Positions 34,904 through 44,431 of a stretch of DNA of 56,278 nucleotides are shown piece by piece; the first letter of the stretch is position 1, and every line of letters begins with the position of its first letter. The notes under the pieces are model-generated. The model did no database searches. It was not told where the DNA came from and worked only from the letters and a program-made list of their open reading frames with translations. Source of the DNA: Sediminibacterium salmoneum NBRC 103935 (GTDB taxonomy: Bacteria > Bacteroidota > Bacteroidia > Chitinophagales > Chitinophagaceae). Location of the stretch: contig NZ_KI866530.1 in NCBI RefSeq assembly GCF_000511175.1, positions 1,077,904 through 1,134,181 of the forward strand. Reading direction: 5' to 3'. The position numbers and the translations under genes were made by a program.

Positions 34904-36562
34904 TTATCGTGCTTCCAGCACTTCAATATCAAAAACAAGTACACTATTTACCGGAATATCCTTGCTTCTTGATCTTATTCCGTAGGCCTGTCCTGATGGA
35001 ATATAAATGGTAATCTTTCCACCTGCATTAATTTTTGGAACAGCCAATTGCCAGCCTTTAATTAATCGATTCAAAGGGAAACTGGCGGGTTTTTCTTTGG
35101 TTTGATCAAAAATAGCCCCGTTACTTAGTAAACTGCCTTTATAATGAACTGTTACTGTGTCTGTGACTTTGATATTTTTACCTGTGCCCTGGCGTACAAT
35201 ATGATAATAGATATCTGAAATACTTCCAGTAGTATCAATCTGCTTATTTTTAACCGCCAGTTTTATAGTGGCATCATCCAGTAAAGCCTGGGCCGCAGAA
35301 TCATGGTTCTTGTTTAAATCTACCTGAGGCCTTGCTGCTGAAGCCTGCCTGAATAGGGTATTGCCGTATGAAATATTCGACGGTTTAAATCCCCCATGAG
35401 ATAAATAAAACTGTTTTCCTTCCGTTCCTGCACTATAATCTATCCGATGTCCTGCCCTGCCTGTTGCATCGTAGGAAAATTTACTGGTCAGTATTTCTTC
35501 CCATCTTCCATTTGCTTTTTGTATCCATTGATTACCCATGTATACTTTTCTTTCGAGCTGGCCATTCACTCCCCAGAAATTTTCACTGAAGGAGTATAAG
35601 TTGCTTAGATAATTTCCATCCTTTGGAGCACTGAAGCTGGCTATTAATTTCCATCGTCCGGTTTCCGGCATAAAAAAGTAACCACTGTAAATGGTATTGG
35701 CTTTAGCAGAGTCGGTTAAAGCAGTAACCAGAAACTGATACTTCTCTCCTGCTTTCCAGGGATACACAAAATGGCTATGCCCCCCAGTTCCTTCATTACC
35801 AAATTCATTTGCCACAACTCCAACTCCTTTCCCCAATAATTTTACTTTATTGGAATCAGGAACTTTTTTGGGATCAATGGCTTCGTTACCCGCATCCCAA
35901 ACAGAAAAAATAATTCTTCTTTCTGTCGGGCTGTTTACCTGCATGCCAAAGTACCCTCTTTTAAAACCGCAAGCCATATAGTAACTATACAGGGGATCAT
36001 ATCCTTCAGGAACTGTTAACTCGTTATAAAACCCAATTACTTTGGCAGAATCTTCAGTGGGATACTTTAAATGTACGGATGCCGCATTTCTTCTGGCAAC
36101 AGGATTAAAGTGAATACCTTCAGTAGGTCTCCCCGAAAGTTCAAGTGACTGAATATTGGCAATTTGCTTTCCTGCTTTTTTTACGCAGGTAATTGTAATC
36201 TGATAAAATCCGGTATCGGTAATGAGTACTTTCCCGATTCGGCTTTTTTTAGGAGCATTCCCGCTGATTAATTTTACCGGAAACTTCTTACCTGCTATGG
36301 AAACTATTAAATCTGAACCAGCATTTATTGCCTTAGTTTGAAAACTCAACTCGAGTTCACCGGTTTGCTGAACTTTAAAAAACCAGTGAAAGCTTTGTTT
36401 GGTATCCGTCCAACCCCTAAGACCATATTTCTCTGAAAATAAAGACTGTTCATTGGCTTCTGCAGGTACTGCATAGCCAGTAAATGCAGGTATTATAACG
36501 GACTGTGCAGATAATAACTCAGAGAAAAATAATAGTAACAGATAAAAAGGAATCTTCTTCAT
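34904..36562 (-). CDS. DUF5077/DUF3472 protein fused to an FKBP-type prolyl isomerase
   Basis: A 552-residue exported protein. I use the ATG at 36562, which begins the signal peptide MKKIPFYLLLLFFSELLSA. Residues about 25-140 (FTGYAVPAEANEQSLFSEKY, SFHWFFKVQQTGELELSF) look like DUF5077. Residues about 190-430 (YSYYMACGFKRGYFGMQVNS, SVWDAGN, GTGGHSHFVYPWK, YSGYFFMPETGRWKLIASF) look like DUF3472, a domain of many Bacteroidota surface proteins. The last about 90 residues are a clear FKBP domain: HYKGSLLSNGAIFDQT, LNRLIKGWQLAVPKI, IYIPSGQAYGIRSR, SVLVFDIEVLEA. DUF3472 proteins do not usually carry an isomerase. It probably acts outside the cytoplasm on a polymer or on protein folding; the combined function is unknown. 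Confidence 0.75.
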   Translation of the reverse strand: MKKIPFYLLLLFFSELLSAQSVIIPAFTGYAVPAEANEQSLFSEKYGLRGWTDTKQSFHWFFKVQQTGELELSFQTKAINAGSDLIVSIAGKKFPVKLISGNAPKKSRIGKVLITDTGFYQITITCVKKAGKQIANIQSLELSGRPTEGIHFNPVARRNAASVHLKYPTEDSAKVIGFYNELTVPEGYDPLYSYYMACGFKRGYFGMQVNSPTERRIIFSVWDAGNEAIDPKKVPDSNKVKLLGKGVGVVANEFGNEGTGGHSHFVYPWKAGEKYQFLVTALTDSAKANTIYSGYFFMPETGRWKLIASFSAPKDGNYLSNLYSFSENFWGVNGQLERKVYMGNQWIQKANGRWEEILTSKFSYDATGRAGHRIDYSAGTEGKQFYLSHGGFKPSNISYGNTLFRQASAARPQVDLNKNHDSAAQALLDDATIKLAVKNKQIDTTGSISDIYYHIVRQGTGKNIKVTDTVTVHYKGSLLSNGAIFDQTKEKPASFPLNRLIKGWQLAVPKINAGGKITIYIPSGQAYGIRSRSKDIPVNSVLVFDIEVLEAR

Positions 36563-36605
36563 ATTGATTGAATGATTCCTCAACTTAACAAAAACAAAGG
36601 AGAAA

Positions 36606-37997
36606 TTATAATAGTAGTCCTTGTAAAAATAAATAAGCGAAACTAAAATAGATTATCAGCCCGGTTACGTCTACCAAAGTAGCTACAAACGGAGCGGATG
36701 AAACTGCCGGATCAGCCCCCAGTTTCTTTAACAGAATCGGCAGCATTGAACCGGTTAGTGTTCCCCAGAGCACCACACCAATTAATGAAAAGCCAACGGT
36801 TGCGCCAATCATTGCCCAGTGGGGACCGTAAATTTCCGGCATTATGGAATGCCAGATACCCACTCTTAAAAAACCCAATATGCCCAATACCGTTCCTAAC
36901 AGTATCCCACTAATAATTTCTCTTTTCAGCACTCTCCACCAGTCTGACAAATGGATTTCTCCAACGGCCATTGCCTGTATAATCAGCGTGGATGCCTGAG
37001 ATCCGCTATTTCCGCCACTGGAAATAATCAATGGAACAAATAGGGCCAGCACCAGTGCTTTCGCAATTTCATCTTCAAAATGCCCCATTGCTGTGGCAGT
37101 TAATAATTCACCAATAAATAAAACAATTAACCAGCCTACTCGTTTCCGGAATAATTTTAAAAGTGGAATATCCAGGTAAGGTTCATTCAAAGCCTCTGTA
37201 CCCCCCATCTTCTGCATGTCTTCACTAAATTCCTCATTAGCTACCCAAAGCATATCATCAATGGTTACGATACCCAGTAGAATATTATTTTCGTCTACAA
37301 CGGGCAAAGCCACCCGGTTATTCATTTTAAAAACCTGACTCGCATTTTCCTGGTCGTCATTTACCTGTAAGGAAACAACCCTACCATCAATTACGTCTTC
37401 AATTATTTTATCTGGTGAAGCAAGAATGATATCTCTGATTCTTACGTCATCTACCAACTGCCCAAGTTCGTTGATAACATAGATAACATCAATGGTTTCA
37501 CTGTTTCGTGCATATTTGCGAATAGTAGCAAATACCTCATCCATTGTATTGTGCTGATACACGTATACGTAATCCGGCGTCATTAATCTGCCTACACTAT
37601 CTTCCGGATAACCTAAAAGAGACAAGGTTACTTTTCGCTCTTCGGGATCTAATAATTTTATGAGGTCTCTGATGGCCGCTTTCGGCAGCTCTTCCAGAAA
37701 GTCGGTACGGTCATCGGCAGGTAATTCATTCAGCAATTCAGCTGTTTTTGCAGAAGGCAGTTCCTTAACAATGTCCTTCTGCTGTGCTATATCCAGAATT
37801 TTAAAAACACTTGCAGCCCTGTGAACCGCCATATTCGCAATGATTCTTGCTTCGTATTGCGGATACTCATTAATTAAATCGGCTACATCACTGATGTTCT
37901 GATCATTCAAAAACTCCCTGATTTCAAGTGGATCATCCACTTGAATAAGTCGCTCAAATTGTTCAAACAAATCAGGATGTTCCAGTTCAAGTGCCAT
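36606..37997 (-). CDS. mgtE: MgtE-family magnesium transporter
   Basis: A 463-residue protein with the MgtE layout: a helical N domain (residues about 10-130, LNELPADDRTDFLEELP), tandem CBS domains (about 135-260, MTPDYVYVYQHNTMDEV and RVVSLQVNDDQENASQVF), a long connecting helix and a five-helix pore (residues about 280-463) with SGGNSGSQASTLIIQAMAVGE and the terminal TGLIIYFSFAYLFL. It is a channel for Mg2+ entry through the inner membrane, gated by Mg2+ binding to the cytosolic domains. It starts eight bases after the prfB stop. Confidence 0.93.
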   Translation of the reverse strand: MALELEHPDLFEQFERLIQVDDPLEIREFLNDQNISDVADLINEYPQYEARIIANMAVHRAASVFKILDIAQQKDIVKELPSAKTAELLNELPADDRTDFLEELPKAAIRDLIKLLDPEERKVTLSLLGYPEDSVGRLMTPDYVYVYQHNTMDEVFATIRKYARNSETIDVIYVINELGQLVDDVRIRDIILASPDKIIEDVIDGRVVSLQVNDDQENASQVFKMNNRVALPVVDENNILLGIVTIDDMLWVANEEFSEDMQKMGGTEALNEPYLDIPLLKLFRKRVGWLIVLFIGELLTATAMGHFEDEIAKALVLALFVPLIISSGGNSGSQASTLIIQAMAVGEIHLSDWWRVLKREIISGILLGTVLGILGFLRVGIWHSIMPEIYGPHWAMIGATVGFSLIGVVLWGTLTGSMLPILLKKLGADPAVSSAPFVATLVDVTGLIIYFSFAYLFLQGLLL

Positions 37998-38005
37998 TGT
38001 AAATA

Positions 38006-39095
38006 TTAACTGTTTTCTTGTTGCATCATTAAGTAGGCTTTAATAAACCCATCAATTTCTCCATCCATTACAGGCCCGATATTTCCTACTTCATAATCTG
38101 TACGATGATCCTTGATCATTTTATAAGGATGAAAAATATAGGAACGTATCTGACTGCCCCATTCAATTTTTTTCTTTCCCGCATTGGTTGCGTCAATTGC
38201 TTCCTGTCTTTTCCTCAGCTCTTCTTCGTACAGGCGGCTCTTCAGCATTTTCATTGCCAGCTCACGGTTCTCTCCCTGTGTTCTCGCCTGCTGGCATTCT
38301 ACAATAATTCCACTCGGAATATGCTTTAACCTGACTGCTGTTTCTACTTTGTTTACATTCTGACCTCCACTCCCACCACTTCGGTAAAAAGCCCATTCCA
38401 GGTCTCCTGCATTCACATTAATTTCAATGCTATCATCAATTAAAGGATATACAAAGACCGACGCAAAAGAAGTATGCCTTCTGGCATTGCTGTCAAACGG
38501 TGAAATTCTCACCAGTCTGTGTACCCCACTTTCCGCTTTTAAAAAACCATAAGCAAAGTCTCCATCAAATTGCAATGTGGCACTTTTTATTCCAGCCCCA
38601 TCTCCTTCCTGAAAATCCAGTTCGGTTACTTTCCAGCCTTGCTTTTCGCCATACATTCTATACATTCTCAGCAACATTTCGGCCCAATCCTGGCTTTCTG
38701 TACCACCCGCACCCGGATTAATCTGTAATACCGCCGGCAATTCATCTTCGGGCTTATTCAATGTGCTTTTAAATTCGGCTTCTTCTATTTTAGTGAGTGC
38801 TTCCTGGTAAGCGATTTTGGTTTCATCTTCGGAAGCATCCCCCGATTTCCAGAAATCGAATAAAAGGGCAAAATCTTCCACAGCATTATCCAGCTGTTTG
38901 AATAATTTCAGCCAATATTCATTCACTTTAATTTCCTTCATCACCGAAGTTGCCCGGGCGTTATCGTCCCAGAAGCCAAGTGATAAAGAAAGCTGTCGGT
39001 CTGTTTCTACCTTATATAGTCGGTTATCGACGTCAAAGAAACCTCCTCAGAACCTGAACGCGGTCCCTCATAAATTTAACTTGCTCCTGTGTCAT
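38006..39095 (-). CDS. prfB: Peptide chain release factor 2 with programmed +1 frameshift
   Basis: RF2 ends translation at UGA and UAA. The gene starts at the ATG at 39095; codon 21 is an in-frame TGA (39033-39035). The sequence before it is AGG AGG TTT CTT TGA C, the classical RF2 autoregulatory site: an internal Shine-Dalgarno-like AGGAGG, a slippery CTT and the TGA read as +1 GAC. Translation then continues as [12 protein letters not shown] in the frame that ends at 38006, giving about 362 residues. The GGQ motif is in [15 protein letters not shown]. The frame starting at 38944 alone is therefore incomplete. A TATTTTTG box ends four bases before the ATG. Confidence 0.95.
39036..39047 (-). 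promoter_or_regulatory. prfB frameshift site (SD-like AGGAGG and slippery TTT CTT)
   Basis: On the minus strand AGGAGG-TTT-CTT directly precedes the TGA. High RF2 ends translation at this TGA; low RF2 lets ribosomes shift +1 and make full-length RF2, so the protein controls its own level. The SD-like element is notable in a genome with few SD sites. Confidence 0.9.
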
Positions 39096-39099
39096 ACTT

Positions 39100-39107
39100 C
39101 AAAAATA
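39100..39107 (-). promoter_or_regulatory. -7 box of prfB (TAnnTTTG)
   Basis: TATTTTTG matches the Bacteroidota -7 consensus TAnnTTTG and is followed by AAGT and then the ATG. No TTTG -33 box was seen at 19-21 bases. The spacing would give an mRNA starting at or next to the ATG. Confidence 0.5.
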
Positions 39108-39124
39108 CAAAAGAACAGGGAGGA

Positions 39125-42100
39125 CTAGAGTTTTACAAATCGTTTTCTTGCAATGATTCTTCCGGCACCGGTTACCAGTTCTAAATTGTAGATGCCTTTT
39201 GGCAGCTGAGCCAGTTCAAGATCATATACAAAATTGCCTGTTGAGCCGCCAGTAATAATTCGCCTGTTAATCATGACTATACCAGCATTGGAAATGACTT
39301 TCAGAAAAGTACTGTTATTGGGTAAGGGTGTAAATATAATTTTAGCATTGTTCTGAACAGGATTCGGGAAAAAATAGAGTTCTTGTTCAGTGGTTAAATC
39401 GGCCCTGATATCAACTGAATCAGAAACAGAAGTACATAAATTTGTATCTGTTATAGCTACATTGTACCTGCCAATGGTAGAATAAAATACAAATAGCTTA
39501 TCGGTTGTATCCGGAATGGCATTCAACAAATTGCCGTTTCTGTACCAGAGTATCTTACTGACTACCTTTCCCGAATCAGCCGTTGCTATTAAGCGGGTGG
39601 TATCTCCCGGAAGAATATTTTGTTTGCCCTGAATGGTTATTAAGGCCCCGGGCAAGGGTTTGATTGAAACTGTCACTTTCTGACGGACACTCTGACAACC
39701 CGTTGCCGTATTGGCTCTGGAAACCCAGTAATTGGTTGTTCTGATGGCATTGGTAACAGGTACAGGAGCAGTGGCCGATCCCACACCTCCATTTGCACTT
39801 GTGTACCAAAGCAAGCTGTCTCCTAATGCCCCCAGTGGTCTTGGCGTTTCATTTAAACAATACTGGATATCAAAAACAGTTGGTTTAAGGGGAACATAAC
39901 CGCTGTCTAATGCAAATACATTAGATTGTGTAGTACAGCCGAAATAACTGGTTACTACTGCTCTGTACTGACCTTTGATTTTGGGAGTGATGGCAAAACT
40001 TGTATCTAATGATGCATATTTCTGAACTCGGAAATTATTCATATCTGAGATGTAGAAATTACCATCCACATCTATAAAAGCATTGCCTGGCGCATCCAGT
40101 TGTTCGGGGCTATTGCCTTTATTATTGATGCCTCCAGCTATAACAATTCCTGTATCAATACCCAATTGCCATCCTCTGATTCTGTTAGCTGTGCCTCCCT
40201 CTGCAATAATCATTCTGTTATTGGCATCTACAAAAACATTAAGCGGAGTTACCAGCTGATTGGCCCCATTCCCCTTTCCTCTTCCACCTGCAACAACTGT
40301 TCCCCTAACTTCACCGGCTCTCCATCGAACAATCCGGTCATTTTGAGAATCGGCTATATAAATATTTTGACGTTGGTCTACAAAAACGCCAAGAGGAACA
40401 CTTAGTTGATTGGTTGCTGAACCAGCGAAATTACCTCCTGCAACTGTTTTACCTGCAATACTTCCCCTTACCCATAACTGCACCCTGGCATTTAAGGCAT
40501 CAGCTACATACACTGCACCATAGGCATCAACAAACACACTGGTAGGATAAGAAAGCTGATTGGCTTTCAGGCCTCTTCCATTTCCACCTGCAACTACTCT
40601 TCCGGTAGTATCTCCTTCTTTCCAAACTACCACACGATCATTATCGGTGTCTGCAACATAAATGAGACCATCAGCGCTAACAAAAATACCAGCAGGATTA
40701 TTCAATTGACTCAAGCGATTCCCTGCTCCTCTGCCACCCGCAACTGTAACAGCCGCTTTGGCTCCAGGCGCCCATTTTTGAATCCGATGATTCCACTGAT
40801 CACATACAAAAATATTTTTCTGCTCATCCACAAATACAAAACTGGGTCTGCCTAACTGAGTGGAATCAGTTCCGCCGGTAAGTTTACCGGCAACTGTCTC
40901 AGCAGTTTTGGCATAAGTAGTAGTAATTCTGGCTAAGCTATCGCTATTTAAAGTCCATAACACAGTTCTGGCAAAAGGGCTTGCCTGAATCCGCATGGGT
41001 TCATTGTTTAAACAGGTTGGACTGATGATACTGATTTCAGGTTTTTTCCGGACTGTAACAACAACTTCTGCTGTTGAATTACAACCATTACCAATGGAAG
41101 ACACCACTGTATATTTGGTTGTTACAGATGGCCTGGCAATAACCGTGTCTCTTGTAGTAGTGCTTAATCCTGCGGCAGGTGACCAGCGATAATTATTACC
41201 TCCTGAAACTATTAAATTAGCCTGACCGGTTTCACAGATGGTTGTAGTATCGTTTTTAATTACTAAATCAGGCGCTACTACCACATTAGCTATTCCAGAA
41301 CCTGTAACACAACCTGAAAAAGAAGCCGATAAAACTGTGTATGCACCAGAGAGTCTTGTTTGCAGAACTGTATCAGCCTGTGCTGTAATTCCATATTTCT
41401 GAATACGGTAATTTCTGCTATCCGCCACATACATATTTCCGCTTAAATCAAACCCAACCGCATTAGGTAATTGCAACTGATCTAAAGCAGACCCCGAACT
41501 TCCGTTTGCCAAACCTGCAACAGTGGTTCCAATAGTATCATACAATGCCCAACGATGAATTCTGTTATTTCCCCGATCTGCAATAAACATATTGCTGTTT
41601 CCATCCACAAATATTCCCGAAGGGAAATTCAGCTGAAAAGGCAATGTACCTGCACCCCTGTTTCCCGCAGCAACAGCTCCTGCAAGTTTGGTCTGATCAT
41701 AAAACATTATCCGATGATTCTCGGCATCGGCCACGAATAAATTATTCCGTTGATCTACAAAGACTGCCTGGGGATTATTTAAACGGATGCTGTCATTTCC
41801 GGGGGTTCCGTTACCTGCAACGGTTTTTACAATAGAACCTCCGTTCGACCATTTTTGTACCCGGTGATTCCCTGCGTCAGCTATGTATAAATTGCCATAG
41901 TTATCTACAAAAACACTGGCAGGAAAATTCAGCTGATACGTACTGTTACCCAATCCTAATCCGCCGGCAACTGTTGTTGCTGTTTTTGAACCTTTGGGGA
42001 AATATTGAATCCGGTGATTGTTCTGGTCGGCTACATAAATATTTCCTGCAGCATCCACATAAACGCCGGTTGGATAATTCAACTGATCATTCGCGTTTCC

Positions 42101-43888
42101 TTCCCCATTTCCGCCAACAATGGTTGTACCAACCAGTTCACCGGGCTTCCATAACTGAATGCGATGGTTTACAGCATCAGCCACATACACATTTCCTTTC
42201 TGATCTACAAATGCACCTAATGGCAAGCCCAATTGTCCCGGGGCATTGCCAATTCCATTTCCACCTGCAAACACCGTTCCTGCCTTACTCCATTCCGGGA
42301 AAAAGCTGCCCGCTTTTATTCCATTGCCTCTGAAATAATTAAGACTCGCTGGTCTTTCCCCTAAAATAGTAGTAGTTACTTTAGTTGCATCCGGTGATAA
42401 ACAAAGAGTTGGTGTTACTACTGGTACAGACCTGATTCCTACATTGATCGTAAGTGCTCTGTATGAAACGCAACCACTGTCCGATACGGAATTGATTCCA
42501 TAAAACATAGTTGAATCAGGCTTAATTAAAAAAGTGCTATCTGTAATTTTGTTCACACCCGTAGCAGGGAACCAGGTATAATTGGTATTGCCTGTTAATT
42601 TTATCTCAGTAACATCACCTGCGCATATAGCCGTTCTGCCTATTACATTAATGGCAGGTCGGGCATTCACATTTATCAGATTAGACTGTTGCACACAGCC
42701 ATTAAAAGAAGTTACCCTGGCAGAATACAATCCACCTTCATAGGGCCTGAATTCAGGGCTCATAGGAATGGCGCTGTATTGTTGTACCCTGCCATTTTGC
42801 TGATCTAAAACAAATAAATTTCCCGAGGCGTCAAATGCCATACCGGTTGGATAATTGAATTGATTGTCTCCCGAACCCGAAATACCATTGTCGCTTCCTG
42901 CAATGGTAATCATTCCTATTCCGTTATTGTATAATTTATGTACACGATTGTTTCCAGCTTCCAGCACATATACTTCTTCAAAGGCATCTACCAGAATATC
43001 AACAGGCTGAAACAAATACCCATAACCCGTTCCCTTGCCTAATTGACCCATTATTGTTTTGCCCGCATAATTCCCCAATTTGAATTTTTGTACCCGATGA
43101 TTGGCAGAATCAGCCACATAAATATTGAAATCCTTATCTACAGCAACACCCTGCGGACTGTTTAGTCTCATGGAATCGGAACCAGGTCCCAATCCGCCCG
43201 CTACGGTAAGTCCCGTTGCCCCACCCTGTGCCCATCGCTGAATTCTGTGGTTGCCCGCATCTGCTATATACACAAATCCTAACGCATCTACGAAAACATC
43301 ACGTGGGTCACTCAACTGATTCTGTCCTGAACCTTTTCCATTTCCTCCTGCAACCAGAAATCCATTACTCGATCCCGGAGCAAAACGCAAAACCCGGTTG
43401 TTGTACTGATCGGTAACAAATAAATTTCCAAATCCATCAATGAATAATCCTGCGGGCTTATTCAATTGATTGGGCATATTGCCTCCCCCGTTACCTCCTG
43501 CAATGGTTACCCCGTCAGGTGTATTTCTACTATAGGCAACTATCCGGTTATTGATGGTGTCGGATATATAAATATTACCGTTATTATCTAATGCAATTCC
43601 ATGGGTACCGGAAACCCTTGCTCTGTTACCGACCGAACCGGAAACAACCGTTGTTGAAACGGTACTTAGTGTAGCTTTTGTTTTTTGAATAACAGAATCG
43701 TTCAGTATCCATTCTATCTGATAAGGACTCCTGCTAAAATTACCCAGGATGGTTCCTTCACCGGCACACTTAGGTCCGCTGATGCTTACAAATACACATT
43801 GTGCAGCCAACCAGTTTGTTACCAATAGCAGCAACAAACTGAAAAACCCTTTTACACAATAGTTACATGTCTTACTCATCAACTTCAT
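39125..43888 (-). CDS. Giant secreted protein: three six-bladed NHL propellers each inside an Ig-like domain, with type IX sorting tail
   Basis: A 1587-residue exported protein with signal peptide KGFFSLLLLLVTNWLAAQ. It holds 18 NHL repeats of about 50 residues (motif like P-x-G-x-F-V-D-x-x-G-N-x-Y-V-A-D-x-x-N-H-R-I-Q) in three blocks of six, at about residues 85-372, 535-838 and 995-1298. Each block is preceded by a P-x-C start of an Ig-like domain up to a W-x-x-N strand and followed by its closing strand (GLYSARVTSFNGC, GAYTVLSASFSGC, GQYRAVVTSYFGC), as if each propeller were inserted in an Ig domain. Plain Ig-like domains lie between the blocks and at about 1320-1500. The last 80 residues (LYFFPNPVQN onward) are a type A T9SS sorting domain. 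It is probably secreted or cell-surface attached; ligand unknown. Confidence 0.85.
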   Translation of the reverse strand: MKLMSKTCNYCVKGFFSLLLLLVTNWLAAQCVFVSISGPKCAGEGTILGNFSRSPYQIEWILNDSVIQKTKATLSTVSTTVVSGSVGNRARVSGTHGIALDNNGNIYISDTINNRIVAYSRNTPDGVTIAGGNGGGNMPNQLNKPAGLFIDGFGNLFVTDQYNNRVLRFAPGSSNGFLVAGGNGKGSGQNQLSDPRDVFVDALGFVYIADAGNHRIQRWAQGGATGLTVAGGLGPGSDSMRLNSPQGVAVDKDFNIYVADSANHRVQKFKLGNYAGKTIMGQLGKGTGYGYLFQPVDILVDAFEEVYVLEAGNNRVHKLYNNGIGMITIAGSDNGISGSGDNQFNYPTGMAFDASGNLFVLDQQNGRVQQYSAIPMSPEFRPYEGGLYSARVTSFNGCVQQSNLINVNARPAINVIGRTAICAGDVTEIKLTGNTNYTWFPATGVNKITDSTFLIKPDSTMFYGINSVSDSGCVSYRALTINVGIRSVPVVTPTLCLSPDATKVTTTILGERPASLNYFRGNGIKAGSFFPEWSKAGTVFAGGNGIGNAPGQLGLPLGAFVDQKGNVYVADAVNHRIQLWKPGELVGTTIVGGNGEGNANDQLNYPTGVYVDAAGNIYVADQNNHRIQYFPKGSKTATTVAGGLGLGNSTYQLNFPASVFVDNYGNLYIADAGNHRVQKWSNGGSIVKTVAGNGTPGNDSIRLNNPQAVFVDQRNNLFVADAENHRIMFYDQTKLAGAVAAGNRGAGTLPFQLNFPSGIFVDGNSNMFIADRGNNRIHRWALYDTIGTTVAGLANGSSGSALDQLQLPNAVGFDLSGNMYVADSRNYRIQKYGITAQADTVLQTRLSGAYTVLSASFSGCVTGSGIANVVVAPDLVIKNDTTTICETGQANLIVSGGNNYRWSPAAGLSTTTRDTVIARPSVTTKYTVVSSIGNGCNSTAEVVVTVRKKPEISIISPTCLNNEPMRIQASPFARTVLWTLNSDSLARITTTYAKTAETVAGKLTGGTDSTQLGRPSFVFVDEQKNIFVCDQWNHRIQKWAPGAKAAVTVAGGRGAGNRLSQLNNPAGIFVSADGLIYVADTDNDRVVVWKEGDTTGRVVAGGNGRGLKANQLSYPTSVFVDAYGAVYVADALNARVQLWVRGSIAGKTVAGGNFAGSATNQLSVPLGVFVDQRQNIYIADSQNDRIVRWRAGEVRGTVVAGGRGKGNGANQLVTPLNVFVDANNRMIIAEGGTANRIRGWQLGIDTGIVIAGGINNKGNSPEQLDAPGNAFIDVDGNFYISDMNNFRVQKYASLDTSFAITPKIKGQYRAVVTSYFGCTTQSNVFALDSGYVPLKPTVFDIQYCLNETPRPLGALGDSLLWYTSANGGVGSATAPVPVTNAIRTTNYWVSRANTATGCQSVRQKVTVSIKPLPGALITIQGKQNILPGDTTRLIATADSGKVVSKILWYRNGNLLNAIPDTTDKLFVFYSTIGRYNVAITDTNLCTSVSDSVDIRADLTTEQELYFFPNPVQNNAKIIFTPLPNNSTFLKVISNAGIVMINRRIITGGSTGNFVYDLELAQLPKGIYNLELVTGAGRIIARKRFVKL

Positions 43889-43955
43889 ATCTGGTTATGG
43901 ACAGAAAAATTGTTTCACCACTTTTTAAAGCAATGACAGGGTGCGGATAAAAAAC

Positions 43956-44318
43956 ACTATAAACCTCATAAGCCGGATTCTGTTTCAACTCCATCATTTA
44001 TCTGGCCGCAACATTGCTGTTACGATCTTGCTGCCTACCCTGGATTGCGTTTCAATTAAGAAATCGAGAACGAGCAGCTCTCAAACAATCCTATACATGG
44101 CATTACAGTACCCAAGGTTTACCCATAGCTTATGTTACCATCTGCTATCGTGAGCTCTTACCTCACATTTTCACCTTTTCCGTTTAAAACGGTAGTTATT
44201 TTCTGTGGCACTTTCTCTTTTCCAATTGCTCGGAAAGCCGGCGCTTAACCGGTGGGTTGCTCTATACTGTCCGGACTTTCCTCCCCGACAAGTCGGGGCG
44301 ATGGCTCGGGTTTATAGT
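43956..44318 (-). ncRNA. rnpB: RNase P RNA (bacterial class A)
   Basis: The minus strand contains GAGGAAAGTCCGGACA near the 5' end and GAATCCGGCTTATGAGG near the 3' end, the conserved P4 partners of bacterial RNase P RNA. It also has the helices between them, including the GCAACCC and GCGGCC segments. The ends ACTATAAACC (44318-44309) and GGTTTATAGT (43965-43956) are exact complements and form helix P1, which fixes the ends to about a base or two. The RNA is the catalytic part of RNase P, which cuts tRNA 5' leaders. A TATCTTCG box at 44324-44331 would place the start near 44318. A TTTTTT stretch follows the 3' end. Confidence 0.95.
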
Positions 44319-44323
44319 ACTTA

Positions 44324-44331
44324 CGAAGATA
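44324..44331 (-). promoter_or_regulatory. Putative -7 box of rnpB
   Basis: TATCTTCG on the minus strand has one mismatch to TAnnTTTG and lies five bases before the predicted RNA 5' end. No clear -33 element seen. Confidence 0.45.
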
Positions 44332-44383
44332 CGTAATGCTATCCCAATGTGGTCTTAGTGGTCATTTTAAGGGGGGCTCCATT

Positions 44384-44407
44384 GAAAAAATACCCAATGG
44401 TTGGTAT
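44384..44407 (-). terminator. Weak intrinsic terminator after the Smr gene
   Basis: On the minus strand ATACC-C-AA and TTGGTAT form a stem of seven pairs with a bulged C and a three-base loop, followed by TTTTTTC. It would end the polyprenyl synthase / permease / Smr transcript before rnpB. Confidence 0.5.
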
Positions 44408-44431
44408 AAATTTAACCGCAATACCCGCGGA

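Noticed and set aside
38006..38944. Treating this frame as the complete prfB gene
   Set aside because: The frame stays coding upstream to the TGA shift site and the true start is the ATG at 39095.
39125..43888. Regular DNA periodicity that could suggest a CRISPR or tandem repeat array
   Set aside because: The about 150-base period is the NHL protein repeat in one continuous reading frame; DNA copies diverge and there are no identical repeats with unique spacers.
43941..44153. 70-residue ORF over the rnpB region
   Set aside because: The bases are explained by RNase P RNA on the other strand.
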